This document shows positions 17,983 to 27,403 of a stretch of DNA of 39,300 bases, piece after piece (the stretch's first letter is position 1; every line of letters starts with the position of its first letter). Source of the DNA: Acidobacteriota bacterium. Its GTDB lineage: Bacteria; Acidobacteriota; Terriglobia; Terriglobales; Acidobacteriaceae. The notes under the pieces were generated by a model. That model saw only the letters and a program-made list of their open reading frames with translations. It was not told where the DNA came from and did not search any database. Where the stretch lies: positions 1 through 39,300 of the forward strand of contig QIAM01000075.1 of NCBI GenBank assembly GCA_003225555.1, written 5' to 3'. The translations under genes and the position numbers were made by a program.

Positions 17983-19716
17983 GTGAACCGCCGAAGGTGC
18001 CTCCAAGCCCTTTTCCAGACGGCTCTTTTCTCTTTGTCTCCCTTTCGCTTGCTCTCCACCTCAAAGCCGGGTAAGGAGGACTCCTACGTCCCTAACTATG
18101 TCGATGTGGCAAGCAAAGCAGGGTTGACCGCCAAGACCGTGATTGGAGGACATGCCAGCAAGGATTTTCTTCTCTCGACGACCGGCGGTGGCATTGCCCT
18201 CTGGGATTATGACAATGACGGCTGGCTGGACATCTTTATCGTCAACGGCTGGGGGCTACGGGACTTCTCGAAAGGAGAAGAGCCTACAAATCACCTTTAC
18301 CGGAACAATCGTGATGGGACATTTACCGATGTGACTGCGAGGGCGAATCTGTTGCGCTCAGGTTGGGGCCAGGGAGTGTGCGTCGGAGACTACAACAATG
18401 ACGGCTTCCTGGATCTATTCGTCACCTATTACGGCAAAAACGTTCTGTACCGTAACAACGGAGATGGCACGTTCACAGATGTCACACGCGAATCCGGCTT
18501 ACTTTCTCCCAAGGACCACTGGAATTCCGGCGCTGCTTTTGTTGATTACGACCGCGACGGCCATCTCGACCTGTTCGTCAGCAACTATGTGGCACATGAA
18601 GCCGGCCTCGTATTGTACGATTCAGATCCATCTCTAGTGGGCGTGCAATCGCCGGTATTGTATGGGCCCAAAGGGTTGCAAGGATCGAGGAACATCCTCT
18701 ATCACAACAATGGTGATGACACTTTCACAGACGTTTCGCAAGCGGCTGGTATTTTAGGGCCACCGCCGGCGTACGGCTTCACGCCGTGTGTCGCCGACTT
18801 CGATAATGACGGCTGGCCTGATATTTACGTCGCGAATGATTCGACGCCGAGCCTGCTTTTCAAGAACAATCGCGACGGAACGTTCACCGAAACTGGATTG
18901 CTCGCCGGGGTGGCCGTGGATGAAAACGGCAGCACGCAAGGTGGAATGGGTGTTGATGCCGGCGATTACGATGGCGATGGTCTGCTGGACATCATAAAAA
19001 CGAACTTCTCGGATCAGACCACGTCTCTATACCACAACCAGGGCAAGGGTTTCTTCAGAGATCGTACGTTTCCAGCCGGCCTAAGCGGACGGACCTCGTC
19101 GGTCAAGTGGGGAACTGCATTCTTCGATTTTGATAACGACGGTCACCCTGACATTCTGATCGTGAGCGGTCCGATTTATCCTGCCAGTCTCAACCCAGCC
19201 CGTGCCCAGCCCAAAGAAGAGGACGGGCAAATGATTTTGTATCGTAATCTGGGAAACGGCCGTTTTCAGGACATCTCAGAGCATGCTGGGCCCGGGTTAC
19301 TTCTTCCCCGTTGCAGTCGCGGGGCTGCTTTCGGCGACATTTTTCATACGGGACAGATCGACATAGCGGTTAATAACTTGAACGGCTATCCTACCTTGCT
19401 TCGCAACCAGTCGCCTTCGCCGAATTCATGGTTGCTCATAAAGCTTGTGGGGACGCGTGCGAATCGCGCGGCCATCGGGTCGAGAGCGATAGTTGAGTCC
19501 AACGGCCGGCAGCAGATTCGTGAAGTACGCAGTGGCGGAAGCTTCTGCTCGCAGAGCGATCTGCGACTACACTTCGGCCTGGGTCATACCCAGGAAGCCA
19601 GCCGCGTGACCATTCAATGGCTGGGCGGCACTCAGGAGGTCCTGGAGCACGTGCCTGCTAACCGCTTGCTTGTGGTCCAAGAGGGGAAAGGCATTGTTTC
19701 GCAGGAGAAGTTTTGA
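17983..19716 (+). CDS. Secreted CRTAC1-type protein: FG-GAP/VCBS repeats plus ASPIC/UnbV domain
   Basis: 577 residues from GTG 17983, chosen because 'NRRRCLQALFQTALFSLSPF' follows, an arginine-rich signal-like N-terminus; the frame is open from 17806 but the extra 59 residues look non-coding. At least six Asp-rich calcium-binding repeats follow ('DYDNDGWLDIFI', 'DYNNDGFLDLFV', 'DYDRDGHLDLFV', 'DFDNDGWPDIYV', 'DYDGDGLLDIIK', 'DFDNDGHPDILI'), giving an integrin-like beta-propeller. The last ~90 residues are an ASPIC/UnbV domain ('GSRAIVESNGRQQIREVRSG', 'LHFGLG'). Such proteins are exported and thought to bind ligands or carbohydrate; no enzymatic activity is implied. It is the first gene of a three-gene plus-strand set and its stop overlaps the next start. 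Confidence 0.9.
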   Translation: MNRRRCLQALFQTALFSLSPFRLLSTSKPGKEDSYVPNYVDVASKAGLTAKTVIGGHASKDFLLSTTGGGIALWDYDNDGWLDIFIVNGWGLRDFSKGEEPTNHLYRNNRDGTFTDVTARANLLRSGWGQGVCVGDYNNDGFLDLFVTYYGKNVLYRNNGDGTFTDVTRESGLLSPKDHWNSGAAFVDYDRDGHLDLFVSNYVAHEAGLVLYDSDPSLVGVQSPVLYGPKGLQGSRNILYHNNGDDTFTDVSQAAGILGPPPAYGFTPCVADFDNDGWPDIYVANDSTPSLLFKNNRDGTFTETGLLAGVAVDENGSTQGGMGVDAGDYDGDGLLDIIKTNFSDQTTSLYHNQGKGFFRDRTFPAGLSGRTSSVKWGTAFFDFDNDGHPDILIVSGPIYPASLNPARAQPKEEDGQMILYRNLGNGRFQDISEHAGPGLLLPRCSRGAAFGDIFHTGQIDIAVNNLNGYPTLLRNQSPSPNSWLLIKLVGTRANRAAIGSRAIVESNGRQQIREVRSGGSFCSQSDLRLHFGLGHTQEASRVTIQWLGGTQEVLEHVPANRLLVVQEGKGIVSQEKF

Positions 19717-21557
19717 ACTTCTTTGGTCGCGCTATCGTGACGATCGTCATTGTTCTTACAACCGCCCCGGTTCCGTGTGCTCAGTCAGGCCGCCAGGGAA
19801 ACAAGGCGCCGCCTAGTGCCTACGACAAAGCTTTCGCGCTGTTGCAACAGGGAGAGTCTGTCGAAGCACTTGCAGAAATAGACACTGCGTTGTCAGCGTC
19901 GCCTGATGATCCATCATTGAACAACCTGCGCGGCCTGGTGACCGCTAAACTGAATCGCAATGCGGAAGCAGAGGCTAGTTTCAGAAAAGTCATCCGACTG
20001 CGGCCTCAAGCGGCGATGGGCTACAACAATCTGGCTGCCCTGCTTTGGCAGCTGGAACGTTCCGACGAAGCTGTGCAATCGTTTCGCCAGGCGCTGATTC
20101 ATGAGCCGGTTAATTTTGCAGCGCTGGTAGGGATTGGCACGATTTTGTCGGCTCAACAAAAGTATGCGGAGGCACTGGCATATCTGGAAAACGCCTGGTC
20201 CATTCACTCCGGAGACTTTCAAGCCGGCTACGAACTCGCTCGAGCGCTGCAAGAAACGAAACGCCCGGCCCAGGCTCAGCGCGTACTCGGAAGGCTCAGT
20301 CCTCCTCACGACAGGACGATCGCGGCGAAATTTTATGCACTTCAGGCGGAAATTGCTGAGCAACTGGGAGATCGATCATCCGCCAGCCGCGACTACCGTC
20401 GTGCATACGAGCTGAGCGGGCAACCTTTCGAGATATATCTTGCGCTTGTGCGAACCACTCTCGCGGCGCGGGATAAGAATGGTGCGCAAATTCCTCCTGC
20501 GCCGCCGGGGCTATCCGCGGAACAGAACTTCACGCTCGGCGCGCTATTTGCTTCCGGTGGCGATTACTCCGAGGCGATATCATATTTTCAAAATACCTTG
20601 CGTCTGGAACCCGCGAATTACGCGGCCGCCTATAACCTCGCTCTGGCGTATAAGCAGGCGGGCAGCCAGCAGGCGGCTTCTGAACTGATCGAACAGACAC
20701 TAGGACGTCAGCCCACGGCCGAGCTCTATAGCCTGCTGGCATCCGTTCAAGAAGAGACTGGGCGCTACGTGGAAGCAGCCCGAAACTACCAGCGAGCTGT
20801 GGACCTCGATCCCGGCAATGAACAATATTATTTCGATCTCGGCGCGGAGTATCTTGTTCATCTCACCTTTGAGCCTGCGATCGAAGTGTTCCGCATAGGA
20901 ACGCATAAGTTTCCCAAGTCTGCGCGCCAATACGTGGGGATAGGACTAGCCCAATTTGCCCTGCGCCGATACGGCGACGCAGCCGATGCATTTTTAAACG
21001 CCCTGGAAATGAATCCGTCCTCCCCGGATGCATTTCTCGCCTGGAATGCGTTGCCCGCGTTCGTACTGACGGCTGAATGGGAGAAGATACAGCCGAGGCT
21101 GAAATTAATAGCAGAACGGTTTCCAGGAAGTGCTCAGGCTCTCTTTTGTTACGGCGCTGCAGTTTTTCGACGCAGCGTGGTTTCGGAACAAGAAGAAAAC
21201 TTCCAACTCGCACAAGCGCTGCTTGAGAGAGCCGTTCATTCGGACCCAAAACTGGCGGCGGCCCACCTCGAATTAGCTACTCTCTATGCTCAACGCAACC
21301 TGAACAAACAGGCCGTCGCCAGCTTCCTCGAAGCGATTCGGCTGGATCCGGACTCGGAAACGGCACACTACAGATTGGCGCAGACTTATCGAAACCAGAA
21401 TCAGCTGGAGCGTGCTAATCAGGAGTTGGACCTATATGGTCAGTTGTCTCGCCATCACCGCGAGCAATTGGCGCAAACCCGCAGCGCTATCCGCCAATTC
21501 GTCCTTGCGCACGGCGCTTCGGAGCCGGTAGTGACAGAAAAGAAGCCGCCTTTGTGA
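19713..21557 (+). CDS. Secreted tetratricopeptide-repeat protein
   Basis: 614 residues from TTG 19713, which overlaps the previous stop (TTGA) and has aggag six bases upstream. Signal peptide 'FFGRAIVTIVIVLTTAPVPC'; the Cys at ~22 could suit a lipoprotein but no clean lipobox is seen. Most of the remainder is TPR repeats, for example 'YNNLAALLWQLERSDEAVQS', 'AAYNLALAYKQAGSQQAASE' and 'AHLELATLYAQRNLNKQAVA', roughly ten or more units. It is likely a periplasmic scaffold; overlap with the FG-GAP gene and proximity of the glycosidase gene indicate one operon. Confidence 0.92.
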   Translation: MNFFGRAIVTIVIVLTTAPVPCAQSGRQGNKAPPSAYDKAFALLQQGESVEALAEIDTALSASPDDPSLNNLRGLVTAKLNRNAEAEASFRKVIRLRPQAAMGYNNLAALLWQLERSDEAVQSFRQALIHEPVNFAALVGIGTILSAQQKYAEALAYLENAWSIHSGDFQAGYELARALQETKRPAQAQRVLGRLSPPHDRTIAAKFYALQAEIAEQLGDRSSASRDYRRAYELSGQPFEIYLALVRTTLAARDKNGAQIPPAPPGLSAEQNFTLGALFASGGDYSEAISYFQNTLRLEPANYAAAYNLALAYKQAGSQQAASELIEQTLGRQPTAELYSLLASVQEETGRYVEAARNYQRAVDLDPGNEQYYFDLGAEYLVHLTFEPAIEVFRIGTHKFPKSARQYVGIGLAQFALRRYGDAADAFLNALEMNPSSPDAFLAWNALPAFVLTAEWEKIQPRLKLIAERFPGSAQALFCYGAAVFRRSVVSEQEENFQLAQALLERAVHSDPKLAAAHLELATLYAQRNLNKQAVASFLEAIRLDPDSETAHYRLAQTYRNQNQLERANQELDLYGQLSRHHREQLAQTRSAIRQFVLAHGASEPVVTEKKPPL

Positions 21558-21589
21558 AATGCCTCGCCGACGAAAGGAGCTACATAGAA

Positions 21590-23410
21590 ATGATCAGAAT
21601 GTCATTGAAGTGGCAGCTGCCCGCCGTTCTTTGGGCTACGATTTGCATAGGCTTTCCCAGTCAGTTAACCGCCGACGACAGCCGGAAGCTTCCCGATCAC
21701 GTTCCTCCCAAGCGCTCCTCTCAAATTCAGGACGGCTTCGGAATCAACTCGGACTTGCCCCGTGAACCATATTTGCCGTGGAACCGATGGTGGTGGACTC
21801 GTATGTTTGACGCCGGCTTCAAGTGGATTCGTATCGGGCAATACGAGAACAGCTCCGACCGCACCAGTTGGGATTGGATCGAGCAGAAACGCGGCGTGCT
21901 TTCCAGTTCGCAGGAACTCGAAGACCAGGTGGATTCTCTGGTGGATAACGGCGTCGACATTCAGGTGCAGCTGCTCTATGGCAATCCAATGTACACAGCC
22001 GCGGCGGGCAAAATGCCGGATGCCATTACCCCCGAACCAGGTTCATTTCATAATGCAGACAGGAGTCTTTATTCCGTTTTTTGGCCTCCTAAAACTCCCC
22101 AACAAATTGCTGCATTCAACCGCTATGTGAAATGGATGGTGGAGCACTTTCACGATCGCATTCATTACTGGGCGCTGTGGAACGAGCAGGACATCAATTA
22201 TTGGAATCCGGTGCCCAATGCGGAGGACTACGGGAAGCTGCTGAACTCCTTCGTGCAAGTCGTCCACGACACCGATCGCAGCGCCAAAGTGATCTACGGC
22301 GGTCAGGCTGACCCATCACGAGATTTCACCAAGCGAGCGTTGGACACATGCCAGTGCGCATCTGAGATTGACGTCTACGCCTACCACACTTATCCCGGCT
22401 ATGGTCAGAACCTGAATCCGGAAGCGATGGACTACGGCGCTTATTTGACGGAGTCGCCGAAGCTGTTGCGTGAACTAGTTCGCACTTATCCGGGAATTCG
22501 ATCCGACGTTCAGTTTTTTGATGACGAATTTAATTCAATTCCTTCCTGGAAGGGATCGGACGAATCGGTTCAGGCTAAGTACGTTCCACGCGGACTGGTC
22601 TACAACCTCGCGGCAGGCGTGAAGACATTTGTCTGGCTGCTGGCCGCAGGAAGCGACGGAAACGAGTACGACGACTTCGGGTTGATTCACGGGATGACTC
22701 TTCACGACACGGACTTTACGCCACGACCCGTGTTCCATGCGCTTCAGAATACGAATGCGCTTTTTTCAGACACGAAGTTCGATCCCACAATTGAAATCAG
22801 TTCACCAGACTTGCCGGCCCTGAGAAGACAGGCTGGAGTCCCATTTATGAGCTTCGGCTTTCACTCGCGTTCTGGAAAGGCCATCGTGGCCTACTGGCTC
22901 GCCGCCCACAGTCTCCCAGGAAATGTGTTCCCGCCCCTCTACGCGGACCTTGCATTGAAGAACACAGGAATAAGCCATCCCGTGTTGGTTGACGTTGTCT
23001 CGGGAGAGATCAAACCTGTCGAATGGAAGAATGGGACAAGGGATACTTTGCAGACCCTGCCGCTGAAAGACAGTGTCATGGCCATCACCGACGAAAGCTA
23101 TTTTGATTGGCCCGTGCTCCCCGAAGCGCCGAGTTCGCTGGCGGTCACGATGAGTGGGAACTCTGCGAAACTGACCTGGCAGGTGCACGGCGGGGATCCC
23201 AAAGGCTTAATACTGGAGCGCCGGATGGAAAGCATGGCCGGGGGCGCTTCCCGCTGGGAACGAGTTGCAAAGCTGGAAAATCTCGCCACCGAATACACTG
23301 ATTCTGTTGTGGCGAAAGGCAGTCAAGTTGCCTATCGAGTACGCGCGTACAATGACGCGGGTGAATCGGCGTATTCGAATATTGCCCGGGTGGCGATTCC
23401 GGCTCGATAG
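21590..23410 (+). CDS. Secreted GH39-like glycosidase with C-terminal Fn3 domain
   Basis: 606 residues from ATG 21590, preceded by aaaggag at ten bases; an upstream in-frame GTG at 21554 would overlap the TPR gene but lacks a signal peptide start. Signal peptide ~1-28. The TIM barrel of clan GH-A spans ~40-430: acid/base Glu199 in 'WALWNEQDINYW' and nucleophile Glu313 in 'FFDDEFNS', at GH39-like spacing. A beta-sandwich region follows and residues ~515-606 form an Fn3-type domain ('LTWQVHGGD', 'YRVRAYNDAGESAYSNIARV'). It is probably an exported glycoside hydrolase; GH39 members include xylosidases and iduronidases, and the exact substrate is not predictable. It ends 16 bp from the end of the oppositely oriented receptor gene. 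Confidence 0.87.
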   Translation: MIRMSLKWQLPAVLWATICIGFPSQLTADDSRKLPDHVPPKRSSQIQDGFGINSDLPREPYLPWNRWWWTRMFDAGFKWIRIGQYENSSDRTSWDWIEQKRGVLSSSQELEDQVDSLVDNGVDIQVQLLYGNPMYTAAAGKMPDAITPEPGSFHNADRSLYSVFWPPKTPQQIAAFNRYVKWMVEHFHDRIHYWALWNEQDINYWNPVPNAEDYGKLLNSFVQVVHDTDRSAKVIYGGQADPSRDFTKRALDTCQCASEIDVYAYHTYPGYGQNLNPEAMDYGAYLTESPKLLRELVRTYPGIRSDVQFFDDEFNSIPSWKGSDESVQAKYVPRGLVYNLAAGVKTFVWLLAAGSDGNEYDDFGLIHGMTLHDTDFTPRPVFHALQNTNALFSDTKFDPTIEISSPDLPALRRQAGVPFMSFGFHSRSGKAIVAYWLAAHSLPGNVFPPLYADLALKNTGISHPVLVDVVSGEIKPVEWKNGTRDTLQTLPLKDSVMAITDESYFDWPVLPEAPSSLAVTMSGNSAKLTWQVHGGDPKGLILERRMESMAGGASRWERVAKLENLATEYTDSVVAKGSQVAYRVRAYNDAGESAYSNIARVAIPAR

Positions 23411-23426
23411 AGCTTCTACGCTCGCG

Positions 23427-26400
23427 CTAGAACACATATTTCAAGGCGAACTCAATTTGCCGGTTATCGGTAGCGGTGCTGGTGATGCTGGCGCCGCCGG
23501 ATTCATCCACGGTATTGCCCGGCAATCCAAAATTAGGATGATTCAGCAGGTTGAAGAACTCGGAGCGGAACTCGATCTGCTGCGTTTCACGTATCTTGAA
23601 ACGTTTCTGCAACACGAAATCCACATTGACCAGCTTCGGCCCTCGCAGGTTCCCGATGCGTGAGTTACCGAATACGTGCGCGATCTGTTGCCCGGGAGCG
23701 AGAGCCGGTATGACAAATACCGTCTGGTTGTACCAACACGTCAGCGATTGGCGACCCGGACATCCCAGACTAGCCTGCTCAGCCTGTCCGATGGAGAAAT
23801 CGTAGGGATTCCCAATCTGATCCGCCCGGTAGCTCCCGCTTCCGGTGTTGCTGAGGTCGCCGGACAGTCCCGCCGTGAATGCCTCCCCGCTCTGCGCGCT
23901 GGTAATGCCGCCAATCTGCCATCCTCCAATAATTCCGTCGGCAATACCACCTAAACTGCTGAGGAAGGGGCGGCCCCGGCCAACCGGTATTTCGTAGATA
24001 TAGCTCACCACGAAACGGTGTCGGAGATCAGGCAACACAGAGCCGAACTCCCGTTCCGGATGGTGCGCGTCCTGAATAGCCGCGCCCACGTTGCCATCCG
24101 CATTTCCCAGGTTGTGGGCCAGCGTGTACGACACCAGCAGGTTAAAGCCCTTCGAAAAACGTCTGTTCACCGATGCCTGAAGCGCGTTGTAGAACATCTG
24201 TAGCTGCGGAAAGTCCAGTGGCAAGACATTGCTCAGGTCCGGCAAGACATTGAAGTAAGGACGGCCCAGATTGCCGGTGGAATCGGAGAAGTTAGAGTCC
24301 AACGGCTGAAAGGGCTGGTTCAAATCGCTGACCTCGTGATTCCACAAGTGGTAAGCGCGCGTGCCGACGTACCCGATTTGCGCCATCCAGTTTTGCGAGA
24401 ACTCGTGCTGAATTCCCAGGTTCCACTCGATAATCCGTGGCATGCGGCGAATAGGACCGGTTGTGCGCACTACTCCCGTCGGGTGACTGGGATCAGCAAA
24501 AGGAATCGTCGGCGAAAAACCGGCAGATATCAATTGACTGGGTGCAGGGATCTGGCCCACGTTGAAGAACCGGGATGAAAATGCCAGTTGCGGCGGGTTT
24601 AGGCCCAGGTCGTCGAAGATGTTGCCTTCACTCGAGTAGAAGATGCCCAAGGCGCTGTGGACCACCGTTTCCTTCTGCGGAGACCAGGCCAGACCGATGC
24701 GTGGGGCCCAGTCGCTCTTGTCAAACTTCACCCCGGCATGGGGCACCGCATTCGGTCCGTACGAATTCACCACCACGGCGCGTTCCAGATCGAAGTTGCC
24801 CACGCGGCCATTGGCGGGCGAGGTCACCTCATAGCGCAAGCCAATGTTCAAAGTGAGGTTGGGCAAAACGTGGAAGTCGTCCTGCGCGAACTCCGCCAGG
24901 TCCCAATAACGCGTCGGATACATTCCTGTAAGAAAATCCTGTGCTGACGAAATCGGTATTCCCAGCAACAGGTCGGCTAGTCCATTGCCGCCCGTAGAGG
25001 TGGTTATGTCGGCGGTATAACCGCCTGGAAAGGCGAAGTTCCCCCGAGAGGCCGTGAGCTGAAAGAAGTTGCGCTGCTGGCGGCGGAAGTCAGCACCGAA
25101 TTTGAAAGAGTGCTTGTTACGAACCCAGGTGACCGTGTCCGCCACTTGATAAATGTTTTCGATAGCGTGTTCCGGGGTCCATAGCGAGTCGCCTACCGGG
25201 GTGAAGCTGGCGATGTCGACGAATGACAATCCGGACGAGTTCACGTCGCCGCGATTGGCGAACGGAATTCCGACTTGCTCCGACAGGTTCTTACCGAAAA
25301 GCAGCGGTAGAGCATTCACTGCATACCGGAAGAATCCTCCATGCGCGTCATTGAGTAAGCGCCCCGAAAAAGTGTGAGTCCACCCGAGGCTGATGTGCTG
25401 CGATCGCGTCTTGTCGCGACTTGGGCAACAGTCTGCGCCGCCCAGGTCTCCCAGGGGTCCTGGCCTGAAACTGCGAATGTCATCGAAGCTGTAACCCGCA
25501 AAGATCTGATCCCGTTCACGGAAGCGATGATCCAGGCGTACGTCGAGCGAATCCTGATCATTCACACGATTCGGGCTTGAGAAGTAGTTATTGACGAGGT
25601 CGGTAGTGGTGGGAAGCGGGTACAAGTTGGCAACGTTCAGGCCCGTCGCATTGAGCATTCCGGAGGGAATTATGTTGCTCGGGAAAGCATCGCGGAGCAG
25701 AACCGTGCTGCCATCGGGACATACGAAACTATGAGTGCTGTACGGATCGAAAATAGTGCCAACGTCGAATGTGGGATTCGTGCCGGCCGGACCGCAAGGC
25801 GAGAAAAAGTCAGTTTGTGTCAGTCGGTCGCCGAAATTGCCGGTGCGCTCATCGGCTGTAGGCACGGTGGAAACGTAGCTCAAAGCCTCACGAATCCTGG
25901 TTGCCTGGTAGTCGCCGAAGATGAATGTCTTGTCTTTCTTGATGGGTCCTCCAAGAAATCCACCAAACTGATTTCTCTTAAAGGCAGGCTTCGGCGAAGG
26001 TGGCGGGGAGGCGAAATAGTTTCTCGCGTCCAGTACGTCGTTGCGGATAAATTCAAACAGCCCGCCGTGAAGCTGATTTGTGCCGGATTTTACCACCACG
26101 TTCAGCGCAGCCCCACCGCGGCCAAATTCCGCGCTCATGGAGTTTTCTTCGGTACGGAATTCTTGAATTGCGTCCGGTGGCGGAAGCACCACGACACCGC
26201 CGAGGCCGAATTCATTGTTGTCCACACCGTTCAGCAGGAAGTTGTTGTTCGAGACGCGGAGCCCATTGACCGAGAGCGCTTCGTTGGCCCTCTCGTTCTC
26301 GAAAACTCCGCCGGAAACGTTGGACCCAGCCGGGCCGCCATTGGCACCTGGTGCCAAATAGGCAAGCTGAATGAAATTGCGACCGTTTAGCGGGAGGTCG

Positions 26401-26846
26401 GAGATTCGTTTCTCGGTTTCTATTGTTCCGAGTGAGGAGCTCTCGGTTTGGAGCAGGGGGGCAGTTCCGGTCACTTCGACCACTTCGGTCGCGGCGCCAA
26501 CCTGTAGATTGAGATCCACACGCACGACCTGGTTGACACCCACTTCCACGCTCGAGTTCACAGCTTTCTTGAATCCTTGCCGTTCCACCGTCACAGAATA
26601 CGTGGCTGGGCGCAAGAGGTTGGCAGCATATGCGCCGGCCGTATCGGTTGTGACCTCAACCGATTGATCGGTGGCCAAATTTCTGACTGTTACCTTCGCG
26701 CCTTGCACATTCGCGGCGCTGGGATCGCTGACCGTGCCCACAATACTGCCGCGGTCAACTTGGCCGAATAACGCAGAGGTACAGGTAATTACGAAGAAAG
26801 CGAAAGCCAGCTTCAAAGCACGATTGCTAGCGGATACTGCCTGCAT
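23427..26846 (-). CDS. TonB-dependent receptor with carboxypeptidase-regulatory N-terminal domain
   Basis: 1139 residues. Signal peptide ~1-29 ('LAFAFFVITCTSALFGQ'); a CarboxypepD_reg-like domain ~30-115 ('GSIVGTVSDPSAANVQGAKV', 'GAYAANLLRPATYSVTV'); a plug domain with 'ISDLPLNGRNFIQLAYLAPG' and 'GGVVVLPPPDAIQEF'; then a very large beta-barrel ending in 'IEFALKYVF', whose terminal Phe is the outer-membrane assembly signal. This Oar-like type is expanded in Acidobacteria and believed to import large or bulky substrates. AAGGGGG lies about five bases before the ATG. It faces the glycosidase gene, so uptake of the released sugar is a reasonable inference; no TonB box could be pinpointed. Confidence 0.95.
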   Translation of the reverse strand: MQAVSASNRALKLAFAFFVITCTSALFGQVDRGSIVGTVSDPSAANVQGAKVTVRNLATDQSVEVTTDTAGAYAANLLRPATYSVTVERQGFKKAVNSSVEVGVNQVVRVDLNLQVGAATEVVEVTGTAPLLQTESSSLGTIETEKRISDLPLNGRNFIQLAYLAPGANGGPAGSNVSGGVFENERANEALSVNGLRVSNNNFLLNGVDNNEFGLGGVVVLPPPDAIQEFRTEENSMSAEFGRGGAALNVVVKSGTNQLHGGLFEFIRNDVLDARNYFASPPPSPKPAFKRNQFGGFLGGPIKKDKTFIFGDYQATRIREALSYVSTVPTADERTGNFGDRLTQTDFFSPCGPAGTNPTFDVGTIFDPYSTHSFVCPDGSTVLLRDAFPSNIIPSGMLNATGLNVANLYPLPTTTDLVNNYFSSPNRVNDQDSLDVRLDHRFRERDQIFAGYSFDDIRSFRPGPLGDLGGADCCPSRDKTRSQHISLGWTHTFSGRLLNDAHGGFFRYAVNALPLLFGKNLSEQVGIPFANRGDVNSSGLSFVDIASFTPVGDSLWTPEHAIENIYQVADTVTWVRNKHSFKFGADFRRQQRNFFQLTASRGNFAFPGGYTADITTSTGGNGLADLLLGIPISSAQDFLTGMYPTRYWDLAEFAQDDFHVLPNLTLNIGLRYEVTSPANGRVGNFDLERAVVVNSYGPNAVPHAGVKFDKSDWAPRIGLAWSPQKETVVHSALGIFYSSEGNIFDDLGLNPPQLAFSSRFFNVGQIPAPSQLISAGFSPTIPFADPSHPTGVVRTTGPIRRMPRIIEWNLGIQHEFSQNWMAQIGYVGTRAYHLWNHEVSDLNQPFQPLDSNFSDSTGNLGRPYFNVLPDLSNVLPLDFPQLQMFYNALQASVNRRFSKGFNLLVSYTLAHNLGNADGNVGAAIQDAHHPEREFGSVLPDLRHRFVVSYIYEIPVGRGRPFLSSLGGIADGIIGGWQIGGITSAQSGEAFTAGLSGDLSNTGSGSYRADQIGNPYDFSIGQAEQASLGCPGRQSLTCWYNQTVFVIPALAPGQQIAHVFGNSRIGNLRGPKLVNVDFVLQKRFKIRETQQIEFRSEFFNLLNHPNFGLPGNTVDESGGASITSTATDNRQIEFALKYVF

Positions 26847-26894
26847 GGGTGCCCCCTTGCCGCGCAGCAGTCTGAGGTAAACCGTTGAACCGCC

Positions 26895-26924
26895 TTAATA
26901 CTCCCCCGCGTACCCGCAAGTCAA
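26895..26924 (-). promoter_or_regulatory. Candidate sigma-70 promoter for the TonB receptor gene
   Basis: On the minus strand TTGACT (26924-26919) and TATTAA (26900-26895) are separated by 18 bases, close to consensus. The -10 lies about 48 bases upstream of the receptor ATG and the ribosome-binding site. It is the best sigma-70 match noticed in the island; not experimentally known. Confidence 0.45.
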
Positions 26925-27002
26925 GCAGAACCATGAACGACGCCGGATCGCAGGAATTCAGGCACGCGGGTTTACAATGTGGACCGTCATTGGAGTCTGA
27001 TT

Positions 27003-27338
27003 ATGAAGACACTTCGGCCCTCAAGCGCTCTACTCGCGTTTTGCCTGGTCAGTTCGGTCGCGTGGACGCAGTATCAAGGTCCTGTGCGCAGCAGCCACGA
27101 AAGAAAAGCGTGGGCCGATCTGCCAGAACAGCGCAGCACGACTCATCCGAACAATGTGCCTGACCCGCGAGAGCTCAAAAGAGATGCGGACGAGCTGGCG
27201 CAACTGTCGCAGGCCATATCTGCGGACTTCGAGGCGATGAGCCGCGGTTTGGTCTCCAGCAATTTGAACGAGAGGCTCAAACGTATCGAGAAGTTGTCGA
27301 AGAGACTGCGCAACGCCGTCGAGAGTAGCAGCCGGTGA
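27003..27338 (+). CDS. Small secreted helical protein of unknown function
   Basis: 111 residues from ATG 27003, with ttggag seven bases upstream. N-terminal signal peptide ('TLRPSSALLAFCLVSSVAW'). The mature part is polar, and from residue ~55 it is strongly helical with a coiled-coil look ('ELKRDADELAQLSQAI', 'LNERLKRIEKLSKRLRNAV'). I do not recognise a family beyond the general type of small acidobacterial secreted proteins with 'PRELKRDADELAQLS'. It is divergent from the receptor gene (156-bp gap) and upstream of the aminotransferase gene by 65 bp. Confidence 0.75.
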   Translation: MKTLRPSSALLAFCLVSSVAWTQYQGPVRSSHERKAWADLPEQRSTTHPNNVPDPRELKRDADELAQLSQAISADFEAMSRGLVSSNLNERLKRIEKLSKRLRNAVESSSR

Positions 27339-27403
27339 CGGATTTTCTACTGATCGTTGCGCCGTCAAGCGGGCCCTTTAAGCATTGCCGATGAGGAGGT
27401 GTT

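Noticed and set aside
25731..26390. 219-codon plus-strand open frame
   Set aside because: Antisense to the plug region of the TonB-dependent receptor, which is clearly the real gene.
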